Positions 5,504 through 11,457 of a stretch of DNA of 11,457 nt are shown here, one piece after another. Position 1 is the stretch's first letter, and each line of letters starts with the position of its first letter. The notes beneath the pieces are model-generated. The model ran no database searches. It was not told the origin of the DNA and saw only the letters and a program-made list of their open reading frames with translations. The position numbers and the translations under genes are program-made. This DNA comes from Verrucomicrobia bacterium UBA1731 (GTDB lineage Bacteria > Verrucomicrobiota > Kiritimatiellia > RFP12 > UBA1067): the NCBI GenBank assembly GCA_002317575.1, contig DCIH01000047.1:4919-16375 (forward strand). Direction: 5' to 3'.

Positions 5504-7135
5504 GTGAAAATGAAACACGATGATGGTTTGTGGTGTTGGGTGGCGGTTTGGACGTTGACATTGGTTGCGTTCGCTTTTGACGCGCAGGCGGCAAAGTGCA
5601 CGGCGGCGACGACGGCGGAGCTCGAACGGCTCGTGGCGGAGGACGTCGCGAAACCCGTCCGTCCGGTCGGCGTCGACGGACAGACGGAATACTGGAACGT
5701 GAACGCCACGTGGTTCATGTATCCGCCGTCCTTCGGCTTCGCGCCGGTCAAGGGCGCGAATGGCTACCGCGTGCGCGTCGTCGACGCGGCGGGCAAGGTC
5801 CACCTCATGGAACAGACGAATAGCGTGGTGTCGCTGGAAGCGCTTTGGCCGAAGCTTCCCTGCGGCCGCACCGAGGTATGGTGCGACGCCTACCGCCGCT
5901 GGTCGCACTGGACGATCCACCGCGACTTCCGTTCGTTCTGGAAGATGTCCCCGTATCGTCCCGGCGCGTATCCGAAGGTGCCGCGCGGCCACGCGGACGC
6001 GGCGAAGCTCTGCTGCTCGTACATGCTCGACATGCCGTGGCTCAAGACCTACGCCGAAACCGGCAAGCCCGATCCGACGTACAATCTCAACAGCTATCCC
6101 GCGAAGATGGATTCCGCCGTGGTGTCGCTGATGGTGGATGTCGCCGGACTGATGCCCGAGCGCCGCGACGCCGCCATCAAGCTCGCGCGCACCGCCGCCG
6201 ACCATCTGATCTCGATTTCGCAGCCGAAGGACGCGCCGCTGGCCGGCTTCCCGCCGACCTATCACGGCAAGAACTACACCGCCGCCGAATACGCGGGGAT
6301 GAACATGCTGGGCCATCCAGCGTGTGCCGGCTCTGCGTATCTGAAGCTGTATGCGCTCGTGAAGGACGAAAAGTACCTCGCCGCCGCGAAGCTCATCGGC
6401 GAGACGTATCTGCGCATCCAGGGCGAGGACGGAACCTGGTACCTCAAGATCTGGGAGAAGGACGGCAAGCCGGTGACACCGAACCGTCTCCATCCCTGTT
6501 CCGAAATGCCTTTTCTGGACGAGCTTTACGCCGTCACGGGTGATGTCCGCTTCCAGGCCGCCGCCGACCGCGCGTTCGGCTTCTTCGAACGCGGGCCGAT
6601 GCGCGACTGGAACTGGGAAGGCCAGTTCGAGGACGTGGAGCCCACCGGCAAGTACGAAAACCTCACGAAGCATCCGGCGACGTCGGTCGCGATCCGCATC
6701 GCGAAGCGCTGGCCGAAGGACGCGAAGCGCCTCGCGCAGGCGCGCGAACTGCTGCGCTTCGCCGAAGACCAGTTCGTCGTGTGGGACCGTCCGAAGGGCG
6801 AGGACGCCGACAGCATGCTCGCGCTCCTGGGCCACCAATGGGACGTGGCGCCGGCGGTCGTCGAGCAGTACTACTACCGCGAGGCGGTGGACGCCTCGGC
6901 GGCGAAGCTGATCAACACCTACGTCGCGCTCTACGAGGCGACGGGCAATCCACTCGACCTCGCCAAGGCGCAGACGCTCGGCGACTCGATCGCGCGCGTG
7001 CAGAAGCCGAACGGCCGCATCCAGACCATCTGGTCGACGGAGGTCGGCAAGGACCTGCAGCAGGACTGGGTCAACTGCATGGCGGCGTCGGTGAAGGCGC
7101 TCGTCAACCTCGCCCGCGCCGAAGCGGGGCGGTGA
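5504..7135 (+). CDS. Secreted protein of probable alpha/alpha-toroid (six-hairpin glycosidase or polysaccharide-lyase-like) fold
   Basis: I do not recognise the exact family. The 543-residue protein begins with a probable signal peptide: a hydrophobic stretch at residues 9-25 and AQA-A near 27-30 as a likely signal peptidase I site, although the n-region (MKMKHDDG) is unusually acidic. Residues about 60-145 look like a small beta-sandwich, fibronectin-III or Ig-like (GFAPVKGANGYRVRVVD, then SLEALWPKLPCG), as often found before catalytic domains of carbohydrate enzymes. Residues about 160-540 are mainly paired helices with Trp, Tyr and Gly-rich turns such as GEDGTWYLKIWEKDGKP (307-323), DWNWEGQFEDVEP (368-380) and QDWVNCMAASVKALVNLA (520-537), typical of alpha/alpha toroids (GH88/GH105, GH127, several lyases). 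The substrate cannot be named. Several Cys (residues 32, 120, 127, 170, 171, 274, 332, 525) could form disulfides outside the cytoplasm. The gene stands alone between its own promoter and the pyrH promoter. Confidence 0.6.
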   Translation: MKMKHDDGLWCWVAVWTLTLVAFAFDAQAAKCTAATTAELERLVAEDVAKPVRPVGVDGQTEYWNVNATWFMYPPSFGFAPVKGANGYRVRVVDAAGKVHLMEQTNSVVSLEALWPKLPCGRTEVWCDAYRRWSHWTIHRDFRSFWKMSPYRPGAYPKVPRGHADAAKLCCSYMLDMPWLKTYAETGKPDPTYNLNSYPAKMDSAVVSLMVDVAGLMPERRDAAIKLARTAADHLISISQPKDAPLAGFPPTYHGKNYTAAEYAGMNMLGHPACAGSAYLKLYALVKDEKYLAAAKLIGETYLRIQGEDGTWYLKIWEKDGKPVTPNRLHPCSEMPFLDELYAVTGDVRFQAAADRAFGFFERGPMRDWNWEGQFEDVEPTGKYENLTKHPATSVAIRIAKRWPKDAKRLAQARELLRFAEDQFVVWDRPKGEDADSMLALLGHQWDVAPAVVEQYYYREAVDASAAKLINTYVALYEATGNPLDLAKAQTLGDSIARVQKPNGRIQTIWSTEVGKDLQQDWVNCMAASVKALVNLARAEAGR

Positions 7136-7169
7136 ATTCCCCTGTCCGTTGCCAAAATGCAAAATCCAG

Positions 7170-7198
7170 TTGATTTTACGCCGTGGTTTAGGTACAAT
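7170..7198 (+). promoter_or_regulatory. Promoter of pyrH, implying a leaderless transcript
   Basis: TTGATT (7170-7175) and TACAAT (7193-7198) are separated by exactly 17 bases, the best -35/-10 pair in the window. The expected start site, about seven bases after the -10, falls at 7205, while the GTG start codon of pyrH is at 7207. There is no purine-rich ribosome binding site between -10 and GTG. Confidence 0.65.
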
Positions 7199-7206
7199 TT
7201 TGACTT

Positions 7207-7926
7207 GTGAAAAAAGCGATTAAATACCGCCGCATACTTTTGAAGTTGTCTGGCGAGGTCCTTGGCAACAAGGAAACGGGCGAAGCCATCGACCCGTCGC
7301 GGTTGGCGTTCATGGCCGAACGCGTGAAAAAACTTCACAAAATGGGCGTCCAGGTCGGCATCGTCCTAGGTGGCGGCAACATTTTCCGCGGTTTGTCGGG
7401 CGTGGACGGCGGCGTAAATCGCGTGGTGGGCGATTCCATGGGCATGCTCGCCACGATCATCAACGGCCTGGCGATGATGAACGCGCTGGAAACCGTGGGC
7501 GTGCCGGCGCGCGTGATGACGGCGATCGACATGCCGAAGCTCGCCGAGCCGTACATCCAGCGCCGCGCGATGCGTCACCTTGAAAAAGGGCGTGTGTGCA
7601 TCTTCGCGGGCGGCACGGGCAATCCCTATTTCTCCACGGATTCCGCGGCGGCGCTTCGCGCGAGCGAAATCGGGGCGGATGCGCTTTTGAAGGCCACGAA
7701 GGTGGACGGCATCTACACGGCGGATCCCAAGAAGGATCCAAAGGCGAAGAAGTACGCGTCGCTCAAGTACGAGACGGCGCTTGAAAAGCGCCTGAAGGTC
7801 ATGGATTCGGCGGCGTTTGCGCTGTGCATGGACAACGGCATTCCGATCGTGGTGTTCGATTTCTTCGACGGAAATGCGCTCGAGCGCGTCGTCAAGGGCG
7901 ATGCGGTCGGCACGCTGGTGAGTTGA
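7207..7926 (+). CDS. pyrH: Uridylate kinase (UMP kinase)
   Basis: The cytoplasmic hexameric enzyme of the amino-acid-kinase fold phosphorylates UMP to UDP with ATP, an essential step in pyrimidine nucleotide supply. All family landmarks are present in 239 residues, the usual length: RRILLKLSGE (8-17), GIVLGGGNIFRG (51-62), GDSMGMLATIINGLAM (75-90), FAGGTGNPYFSTDSAAALRA (133-152) and ATKVDGIYTADP (163-174). The family is normally activated by GTP and inhibited by UTP. The start is forced: the codon two before GTG 7207 is TGA (7201-7203), and the next in-frame Met codon would remove the first core strand. No Shine-Dalgarno sequence precedes it, which agrees with leaderless translation from the promoter at 7170-7198. 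It is followed by frr after about 30 bases, the widespread pyrH-frr pairing, but rpsB and tsf, which often precede it, are absent here. Confidence 0.96.
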   Translation: MKKAIKYRRILLKLSGEVLGNKETGEAIDPSRLAFMAERVKKLHKMGVQVGIVLGGGNIFRGLSGVDGGVNRVVGDSMGMLATIINGLAMMNALETVGVPARVMTAIDMPKLAEPYIQRRAMRHLEKGRVCIFAGGTGNPYFSTDSAAALRASEIGADALLKATKVDGIYTADPKKDPKAKKYASLKYETALEKRLKVMDSAAFALCMDNGIPIVVFDFFDGNALERVVKGDAVGTLVS

Positions 7927-7945
7927 ACGTTTAACATTGAAAGTT

Positions 7946-7950
7946 GGGAG
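7946..7950 (+). promoter_or_regulatory. Ribosome binding site deciding the frr start
   Basis: GGGAG ends four bases before ATG 7955 and seven before the adjacent ATG 7958. The second ATG has the better spacing and gives the more usual N-terminus (MDTVNQVLDDA), so 7958 is preferred. Confidence 0.6.
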
Positions 7951-7957
7951 ATAGATG

Positions 7958-8521
7958 ATGGATACGGTGAATCAGGTTCTGGATGACGCTAACGCCAAGA
8001 TCGCGAAGAGCTTCGAGACGCTCAAGATCAAGTTCGCGGGTCTGCGCACGGGCAAGGCGTCCCCCGCGCTGGTGGACGGCATCAAGGTGGACTATTACGG
8101 CGCGCCGACGCCGATCAAGAATCTCGCGACGATCTCCACGCCGGAGCCTCGCCAGATCAAGATCGCCCCGTTCGATCCCACGGTGCTCGCCGAAATGAAC
8201 AAGGCGATTCTCGCGGCGAACCTCGGCGTCACGCCGCAGAACGACGGCAAGGTGCTTCGCATCACGATTCCCGAGCTGAACGAGGAGCGTCGCAAGGAAA
8301 TCGTCAAGGTCGCCAAGCGCGAAGCGGAAGATCAGAAGGTCGTCATGCGCAATGTGCGCCGCGACGCGAACGAGCTCGTGAAGAAACTCCAGAAGGATGC
8401 CAAGATCACGGAAGACGAGCGTGATCAGGGCCTCGTGAAGGTCCAGAAGGCCACGGACGACGGCATCGCGAAGATCGACGCCGAGTTGAAGGCCAAAGAA
8501 GCCGAAGTGATGTCCGTTTGA
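7958..8521 (+). CDS. frr: Ribosome recycling factor
   Basis: RRF, with EF-G, splits the post-termination ribosome so that it can start a new round of translation. The protein is 187 residues, the normal size. It shows the family's two-domain order: a first helix of the three-helix bundle with KFAGLRTGKASPALVDGIKVDYYG, an inserted beta domain with TPIKNLATISTPEPRQIKIAPFDP, then long helices with GKVLRITIPELNEERRKEIVK, RNVRRDANELVKKL and ITEDERDQGLVKVQKATDDGIAKID. The Arg of the LRTGKASP segment is the conserved residue near the hinge and 23S contact. ATG 7958 is chosen over 7955 from the position of GGGAG. It follows pyrH by about 30 bases without a terminator, so the two are probably co-transcribed. 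After its stop, the 61-base gap to the next gene shows no hairpin, so read-through into the repeat-protein gene is possible. Confidence 0.96.
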   Translation: MDTVNQVLDDANAKIAKSFETLKIKFAGLRTGKASPALVDGIKVDYYGAPTPIKNLATISTPEPRQIKIAPFDPTVLAEMNKAILAANLGVTPQNDGKVLRITIPELNEERRKEIVKVAKREAEDQKVVMRNVRRDANELVKKLQKDAKITEDERDQGLVKVQKATDDGIAKIDAELKAKEAEVMSV

Positions 8522-8582
8522 TTTCAGGCTGAATCTCAGGACGGCTTCCGTAGTAGGTCAACGGGTTGGGTAGGAGGACGGT

Positions 8583-10379
8583 ATGGCAGACGAAACGGTG
8601 ATGACGCCGGTGACGGCGGGCGAGGGCGCTGAGCCGCCCAAGGTGTCCGCGGCCACCATGCCCACGACGGCGGCGAAACCCACGGTGAAACTGAAGCCCG
8701 TGATCAAGCCCACCACGCCCGGTTCGCCAGTGGCCGGCGTGCTCAAGCCCGGCCTCAAGCTGCCTCCGAAGCCGACGATCGGCGGTCTGAAGCCCGGCCT
8801 CAAGTTGCCGCCGAAGCCGACGATCGGTGGCTTGAAGCCCGGCCTCAAGTTGCCTCCGAAGCCAACGATCGGCGGTCTCAAATTGCCGCCTAAACCCGCT
8901 ATTGGTGGCGCGGCTCCCGCCGCTCCGGCTGCGCCCGCAGCCCCTGCCGCGCCCGCGGCGGCGAAGCCGGTTGTGCCTGCGGCCCCTGTCCCTGCCGCGC
9001 CTGCGGCGGCGAAGCCGGTTGCGCCTGCGGCCCCTGTTCCTGCCGCGCCCGCGGCGGTGAAGCCGGTTGCGCCTGCGGCCTCTGTCCCTGCCGTGCCTGG
9101 CGCGGCGAAGGTGCCGACGATCGGCGGCCTGAAGCCTGGCCTCAAGTTGCCTCCGAAGCCGACGATTGGCGGCATCAAGCCCCCGACGATTGGCGGCATC
9201 AAGCCCCCGACGATTGGCGGCATCAAGCCTCCGACGATTGGCGGCATCAAACCTCCGACGATTGGCGGGCTGAAGCCGGCGGCTCCCGTTGCCGTGCCGC
9301 CGAAGGGCGAACCGCTCAAGCCCACACCGCCGCCTACCTCGCTCAAGCCCGTCGTGCCCGCGGCTCCTGCCCCTGCGCCTGCTCCTGCCCCTGCTTCGGC
9401 TGCCGCGCCGGCGATTGCCGCGCCGGCGGCTCCCGTTGCCGTCGCGCCGAAGCCGACGGTCGTTTCGCCGATTCCGCCCAAGCCGCTTTCAAAGTCGGCC
9501 ACGGCCAATCTGAAGAGCGTGACGGGTCCGATTCCGTCGGCCAGCCTGCACAAGACGGGCATCATCGCCGAAGGCATCTTGACGCCGGCGCAGCAGCAGG
9601 CGGCGAAGACGAAGACCTCGCGCATTCCGCTTTCCTCCGCCATCGGCGTTGCGCCGTCCGTGGCCGATTCCGCGCCTGCGGCGCCCGCCGCTCCTGCCGC
9701 GAGTCCGTCGCCGATGAAGACGATCCGTCTGCGCCGCCCGGCCGATCTTGCGAAGCCGGCCGCGACTGCGGCCGCCGATTCCGTCCCCGCCGCACCTGCG
9801 GCGGACGCCACGGCGGACCCCGCGGTCAGCACGCAGGCCGCGACAATCATCTCGACGCCCGCCGCGAAGCCCGTTTCCAGCGACGCGCCGACATTGGTGA
9901 TGAACAATCCCACGGTGAAGTCGGAAGCTCCGACCACGGTCACTCAGAAGAAGACATTGAAGTTGCATCGTCCCAGCGGCGTTCAGTTGAAGCGTCCGAG
10001 CGTTGGCGGTCTGAAACCTCCGGCTCCTGACGTTCCCGCGACGCCGTCGTCGGCGAAGACGATGCCCATTCCCGATCCGAATGCCGAAGTGCCTGACATG
10101 CCCGTTGACGATGTGGCGGACATCCCGGACATCCCCGAAGAAGAGAAGAAGGGCGGCAAGCCCGGCAAGAAGAAGATTTCGAACGGAGAGGAGCCCGCCA
10201 AGGAGACGGTTGCCGGCGTGTCGAACGGTGTGGCCGTGATGTCCGTGATCGTGACGCTCGCGGCGATGATCGTCTTGGGCGCGTGCACGTGGTTCCTCTT
10301 CCGCGAATGCGTGGGTCCTGCGGCCGGTCCGAACGACATGGCGTCGTTCCATTCGGAAACGGACTACCGCGTCAGGTAA
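8583..10379 (+). CDS. Repeat-rich Pro/Ala/Lys protein with a C-terminal membrane anchor, function unknown
   Basis: I do not recognise a function. The 598-residue protein begins at ATG 8583, five bases after a strong AGGAGG (8572-8577). Residues 54-109 are three exact 15-residue units LKPGLKLPPKPTIGG plus a short one; 110-176 are AAP runs and three 16-residue KPV(A/V)PAA units; 183-197 is a further LKPG unit; 198-229 are four 8-residue IKPPTIGG units. Residues 230-520 are Pro/Ala/Ser-rich and probably disordered, with basic motifs KTSRIPL (344-350), KTIRLRRP (379-386) and KKTLKLHRP (456-464), then an acidic stretch (501-522). A Lys-rich segment (523-531) precedes a single hydrophobic helix at 550-573 and a 25-residue tail. 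The positive-inside rule puts the long repeat region in the cytoplasm and the short tail outside. There is no signal peptide or enzyme domain. It sits 4 bases before the ABC-2 permease gene, suggesting coupled expression. Roles as scaffold, spacer or exporter partner are guesses. Confidence 0.8.
   Translation: MADETVMTPVTAGEGAEPPKVSAATMPTTAAKPTVKLKPVIKPTTPGSPVAGVLKPGLKLPPKPTIGGLKPGLKLPPKPTIGGLKPGLKLPPKPTIGGLKLPPKPAIGGAAPAAPAAPAAPAAPAAAKPVVPAAPVPAAPAAAKPVAPAAPVPAAPAAVKPVAPAASVPAVPGAAKVPTIGGLKPGLKLPPKPTIGGIKPPTIGGIKPPTIGGIKPPTIGGIKPPTIGGLKPAAPVAVPPKGEPLKPTPPPTSLKPVVPAAPAPAPAPAPASAAAPAIAAPAAPVAVAPKPTVVSPIPPKPLSKSATANLKSVTGPIPSASLHKTGIIAEGILTPAQQQAAKTKTSRIPLSSAIGVAPSVADSAPAAPAAPAASPSPMKTIRLRRPADLAKPAATAAADSVPAAPAADATADPAVSTQAATIISTPAAKPVSSDAPTLVMNNPTVKSEAPTTVTQKKTLKLHRPSGVQLKRPSVGGLKPPAPDVPATPSSAKTMPIPDPNAEVPDMPVDDVADIPDIPEEEKKGGKPGKKKISNGEEPAKETVAGVSNGVAVMSVIVTLAAMIVLGACTWFLFRECVGPAAGPNDMASFHSETDYRVR
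8742..8909 (+). repeat. Tandem 45-bp coding repeats (three full, one short)
   Basis: Units start at 8742, 8787 and 8832, each encoding LKPGLKLPPKPTIGG; a 33-bp shortened unit (LKLPPKPAIGG) covers 8877-8909. The full units differ only at synonymous positions, which points to duplication followed by selection for the peptide. Another full unit lies apart at 9129-9173. Confidence 0.9.
8964..9107 (+). repeat. Three 48-bp coding repeats (KPV-P-A type)
   Basis: Three units of 16 codons start at 8964, 9012 and 9060 and encode KPV(V/A)PAA(P/S)VPA(A/V)P followed by three small residues. The third is the most diverged. They form an Ala/Pro spacer between the two TIGG-bearing blocks. Confidence 0.8.
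9174..9269 (+). repeat. Four tandem 24-bp coding repeats (IKPPTIGG)
   Basis: Units start at 9174, 9198, 9222 and 9246. The first two are identical at every base and the others differ only at third codon positions, so at least one duplication is recent. Copy number is a good candidate for variation between strains. Confidence 0.92.
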
Positions 10380-10383
10380 GACG

Positions 10384-11313
10384 ATGCGTCGGTTCTGGGC
10401 GTTGGCGCGCACGGCGGCGGTGGAGGTGTTGTCCGAGCCGTTGACTGTTATTCTGTTTCTTGTCGCGACATTGGCCGTGCATGCGTTGCCGGCGTTCCAC
10501 TACCATCAGTTCGGCGAGGCGGGGCGGCTGGCCCGCGAATGCGGGCTTTCCTCGTTGCTCGTGTTCGGGCTTTTCTTTGCCGTTCCTGCGGCGTCGAGGG
10601 CCATGGGCCGAGAGCTTGAATCCGGCACGGCGGCGGCGGCGCTGGCGCGCGCGGTTTCCCGTCCGTTGTTCTTCTGTGCGAAGACGTTCGGCGTCTCGTT
10701 GGTATTCGTCCTGTTCGCGGCGGCGCTCGTGTTGGCGACGGAAACATCGTCGTATTCCTGCGTGAAGGGCGCCGAATTCGGGCGCAACGCGGGTGTCGTC
10801 AATGTGTGGGGACCGGCGTTCGCCGCCGGGGTGGGCTTCACGGCGTTCGCCTTTGTCGCCGCTGCATTCGCGAACCGGTTCCGCGGTTGGCGTTTCTGCC
10901 TGTGGGCGTGTCTCCTGATGGCGCTTGCGCAAGTGGCCGCCGCGGGCGTTTCGTTCGGCTTGGGCGGCTGCACGGGCGCGGTCTGGGAGAAGTTGCCCGC
11001 CTCTGGCATCGTTTGGTCGTTCGCGGTGCTTTCGGTCGGCTGTCTGGTGTTCGTCCAGATGGCGGCGGCGCTGGCGACGCGTCTCAAGGAGCCGGGCGTG
11101 AACGGGTGCGTGGCGCTTGCGCTCGCGTCGTCGTTCGTCTGGCCGGTGCGCGCGCTCGTGCCGGATGTGAACGCGTTCTGGCTGGCGGACGCGCTGACGC
11201 CGGCGGGCGGCGGCGTGGTGTCGCCGGGCATGCCGCTCCTGGCGGGGGCGTGTCTGATTGTTTTCTGGACGGTTGCAGGGTCGTGGTTGCTGGAGGGGCG
11301 CGATGTCGGATGA
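10384..11313 (+). CDS. ABC-2-type transporter permease subunit
   Basis: The 309-residue protein is an integral membrane protein with about six to eight hydrophobic segments, roughly at 17-36, 54-71, 97-119, 142-163, 170-193, 209-231, 240-259 and 284-302. Between the second and third lies RELESGTAAAALARAVSRPLF (76-96), matching the R-E-x-E-S-G-T...L-x-R-P-V-S-R-x-x-F cytoplasmic loop common in ABC-2 permeases, which couples to the ATPase. The loop 120-140, between segments three and four, contains a Cys and charged residues and is probably extracytoplasmic. ABC-2 systems export lipids, polysaccharides, drugs or act in gliding and envelope functions; the substrate cannot be inferred. ATG 10384 lies 4 bases after the repeat-protein stop with only a weak AGG upstream, so it probably depends on translation of the upstream gene. 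Its end overlaps the ATPase gene by 11 bases, a strong sign the two form one transporter. Confidence 0.8.
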   Translation: MRRFWALARTAAVEVLSEPLTVILFLVATLAVHALPAFHYHQFGEAGRLARECGLSSLLVFGLFFAVPAASRAMGRELESGTAAAALARAVSRPLFFCAKTFGVSLVFVLFAAALVLATETSSYSCVKGAEFGRNAGVVNVWGPAFAAGVGFTAFAFVAAAFANRFRGWRFCLWACLLMALAQVAAAGVSFGLGGCTGAVWEKLPASGIVWSFAVLSVGCLVFVQMAAALATRLKEPGVNGCVALALASSFVWPVRALVPDVNAFWLADALTPAGGGVVSPGMPLLAGACLIVFWTVAGSWLLEGRDVG

Positions 11314-11457
11314 ACGCGTGATCGAGATTCGCGGACTCGAAAAGACATTCCGCGATTTCTGGCTGAAGCCGCTGGCGAAAGCCGTGGCGGGGATTGATTT
11401 CGAGGTCCGGCGCGGCGACGTGTTCGGACTGATCGGTCCGAACGGATCGGGCAAGTC
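11303..11457 (+). CDS. ABC transporter ATP-binding protein, N-terminal fragment (cut by window end)
   Basis: Fifty-one complete codons are visible. The sequence starts with an ABC ATPase first strand (VIEIRGLEKTF), an A-loop region, then a second strand (AVAGIDFEVRRGDVFGLIGP) and Walker A GPNGSGK at 45-51, with the following Ser codon cut by the window end. The insert FWLKPLAKAV between the first two strands is the short extra segment seen in ATPases paired with ABC-2 permeases. ATG 11303 is supported by GGAGG at 11292-11296, six bases upstream and inside the permease gene. The reading frame overlaps the permease end by 11 bases. The ATPase should supply energy for the preceding permease. The signature motif, Walker B and any C-terminal domain lie outside the window. 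Confidence 0.9.
   Translation, partial: MSDERVIEIRGLEKTFRDFWLKPLAKAVAGIDFEVRRGDVFGLIGPNGSGK

Noticed and set aside
5450..7162. 570-codon open frame on the minus strand
   Set aside because: Low-stop shadow of the secreted-protein gene, which itself has a promoter, ribosome binding site and signal peptide.
8742..9269. Direct repeats considered as a CRISPR array
   Set aside because: Repeats are tandem without unique spacers, in frame, and vary only at third codon positions; no cas gene is nearby.
8558..9943. Minus-strand open frame with Gly/Ala-rich repeats resembling a PE-PGRS or collagen-like protein
   Set aside because: The repeats are the reverse complement of the plus-strand TIGG/KPP units; the plus frame has an AGGAGG site, synonymous-only variation and a membrane helix.

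Overview
The window is GC-rich (high G/C at third codon positions throughout) and almost fully coding, with every supported gene on the + strand. It carries bacterial housekeeping genes plus one secreted carbohydrate-active-like protein, one long low-complexity Pro/Ala/Lys membrane protein and the start of an ABC-2 export system. The style (TIGG/LKPGLKLPPKP repeat protein with a C-terminal membrane anchor, Gfo/Idh/MocA oxidoreductase, secreted sugar-enzyme-like protein, ABC-2 permease plus ATPase) resembles Verrucomicrobiota/Kiritimatiellota-type bacteria. That assignment is inference from protein style only, not from a marker-gene comparison.

Layout. (1) 1-422: C-terminal end of a Gfo/Idh/MocA-type oxidoreductase. 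(2) 505-5383: a tightly packed unit of lysC (aspartate kinase), an Uup-type ABC-F ATPase, tadA (tRNA A34 deaminase) and an RlmI-type rRNA methyltransferase, joined by a 1-base overlap, a 3-base gap and a 4-base overlap, with a TATAAT box upstream of lysC. Three of the four genes act on translation or RNA. (3) 5294-5440: three REP-like palindromes. Two are direct copies 48 bp apart, inside the 3' end of the methyltransferase frame, and one is an inverted copy just downstream with compensatory stem changes. (4) 5504-7135: a secreted protein of probable alpha/alpha-toroid fold with its own extended -10 promoter. (5) 7207-8521: pyrH and frr, behind a good TTGATT-17-TACAAT promoter placed so close to the GTG start that the pyrH message looks leaderless. 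(6) 8583-11457: the repeat-rich tail-anchored protein, an ABC-2 permease 4 bases downstream, and an ABC ATPase overlapping it by 11 bases and cut by the window end.

Main points for a second look: the REP-derived 29-residue tail on the RlmI-type protein; the near-absent helical subdomain in the first ATPase domain of the Uup-type protein; the apparently leaderless pyrH; and the unrecognised tail-anchored repeat protein coupled to an ABC-2 exporter. I found no CRISPR array, RNA gene, transposase, phage gene or convincing defence system. Most of the window is ordinary core-genome content.
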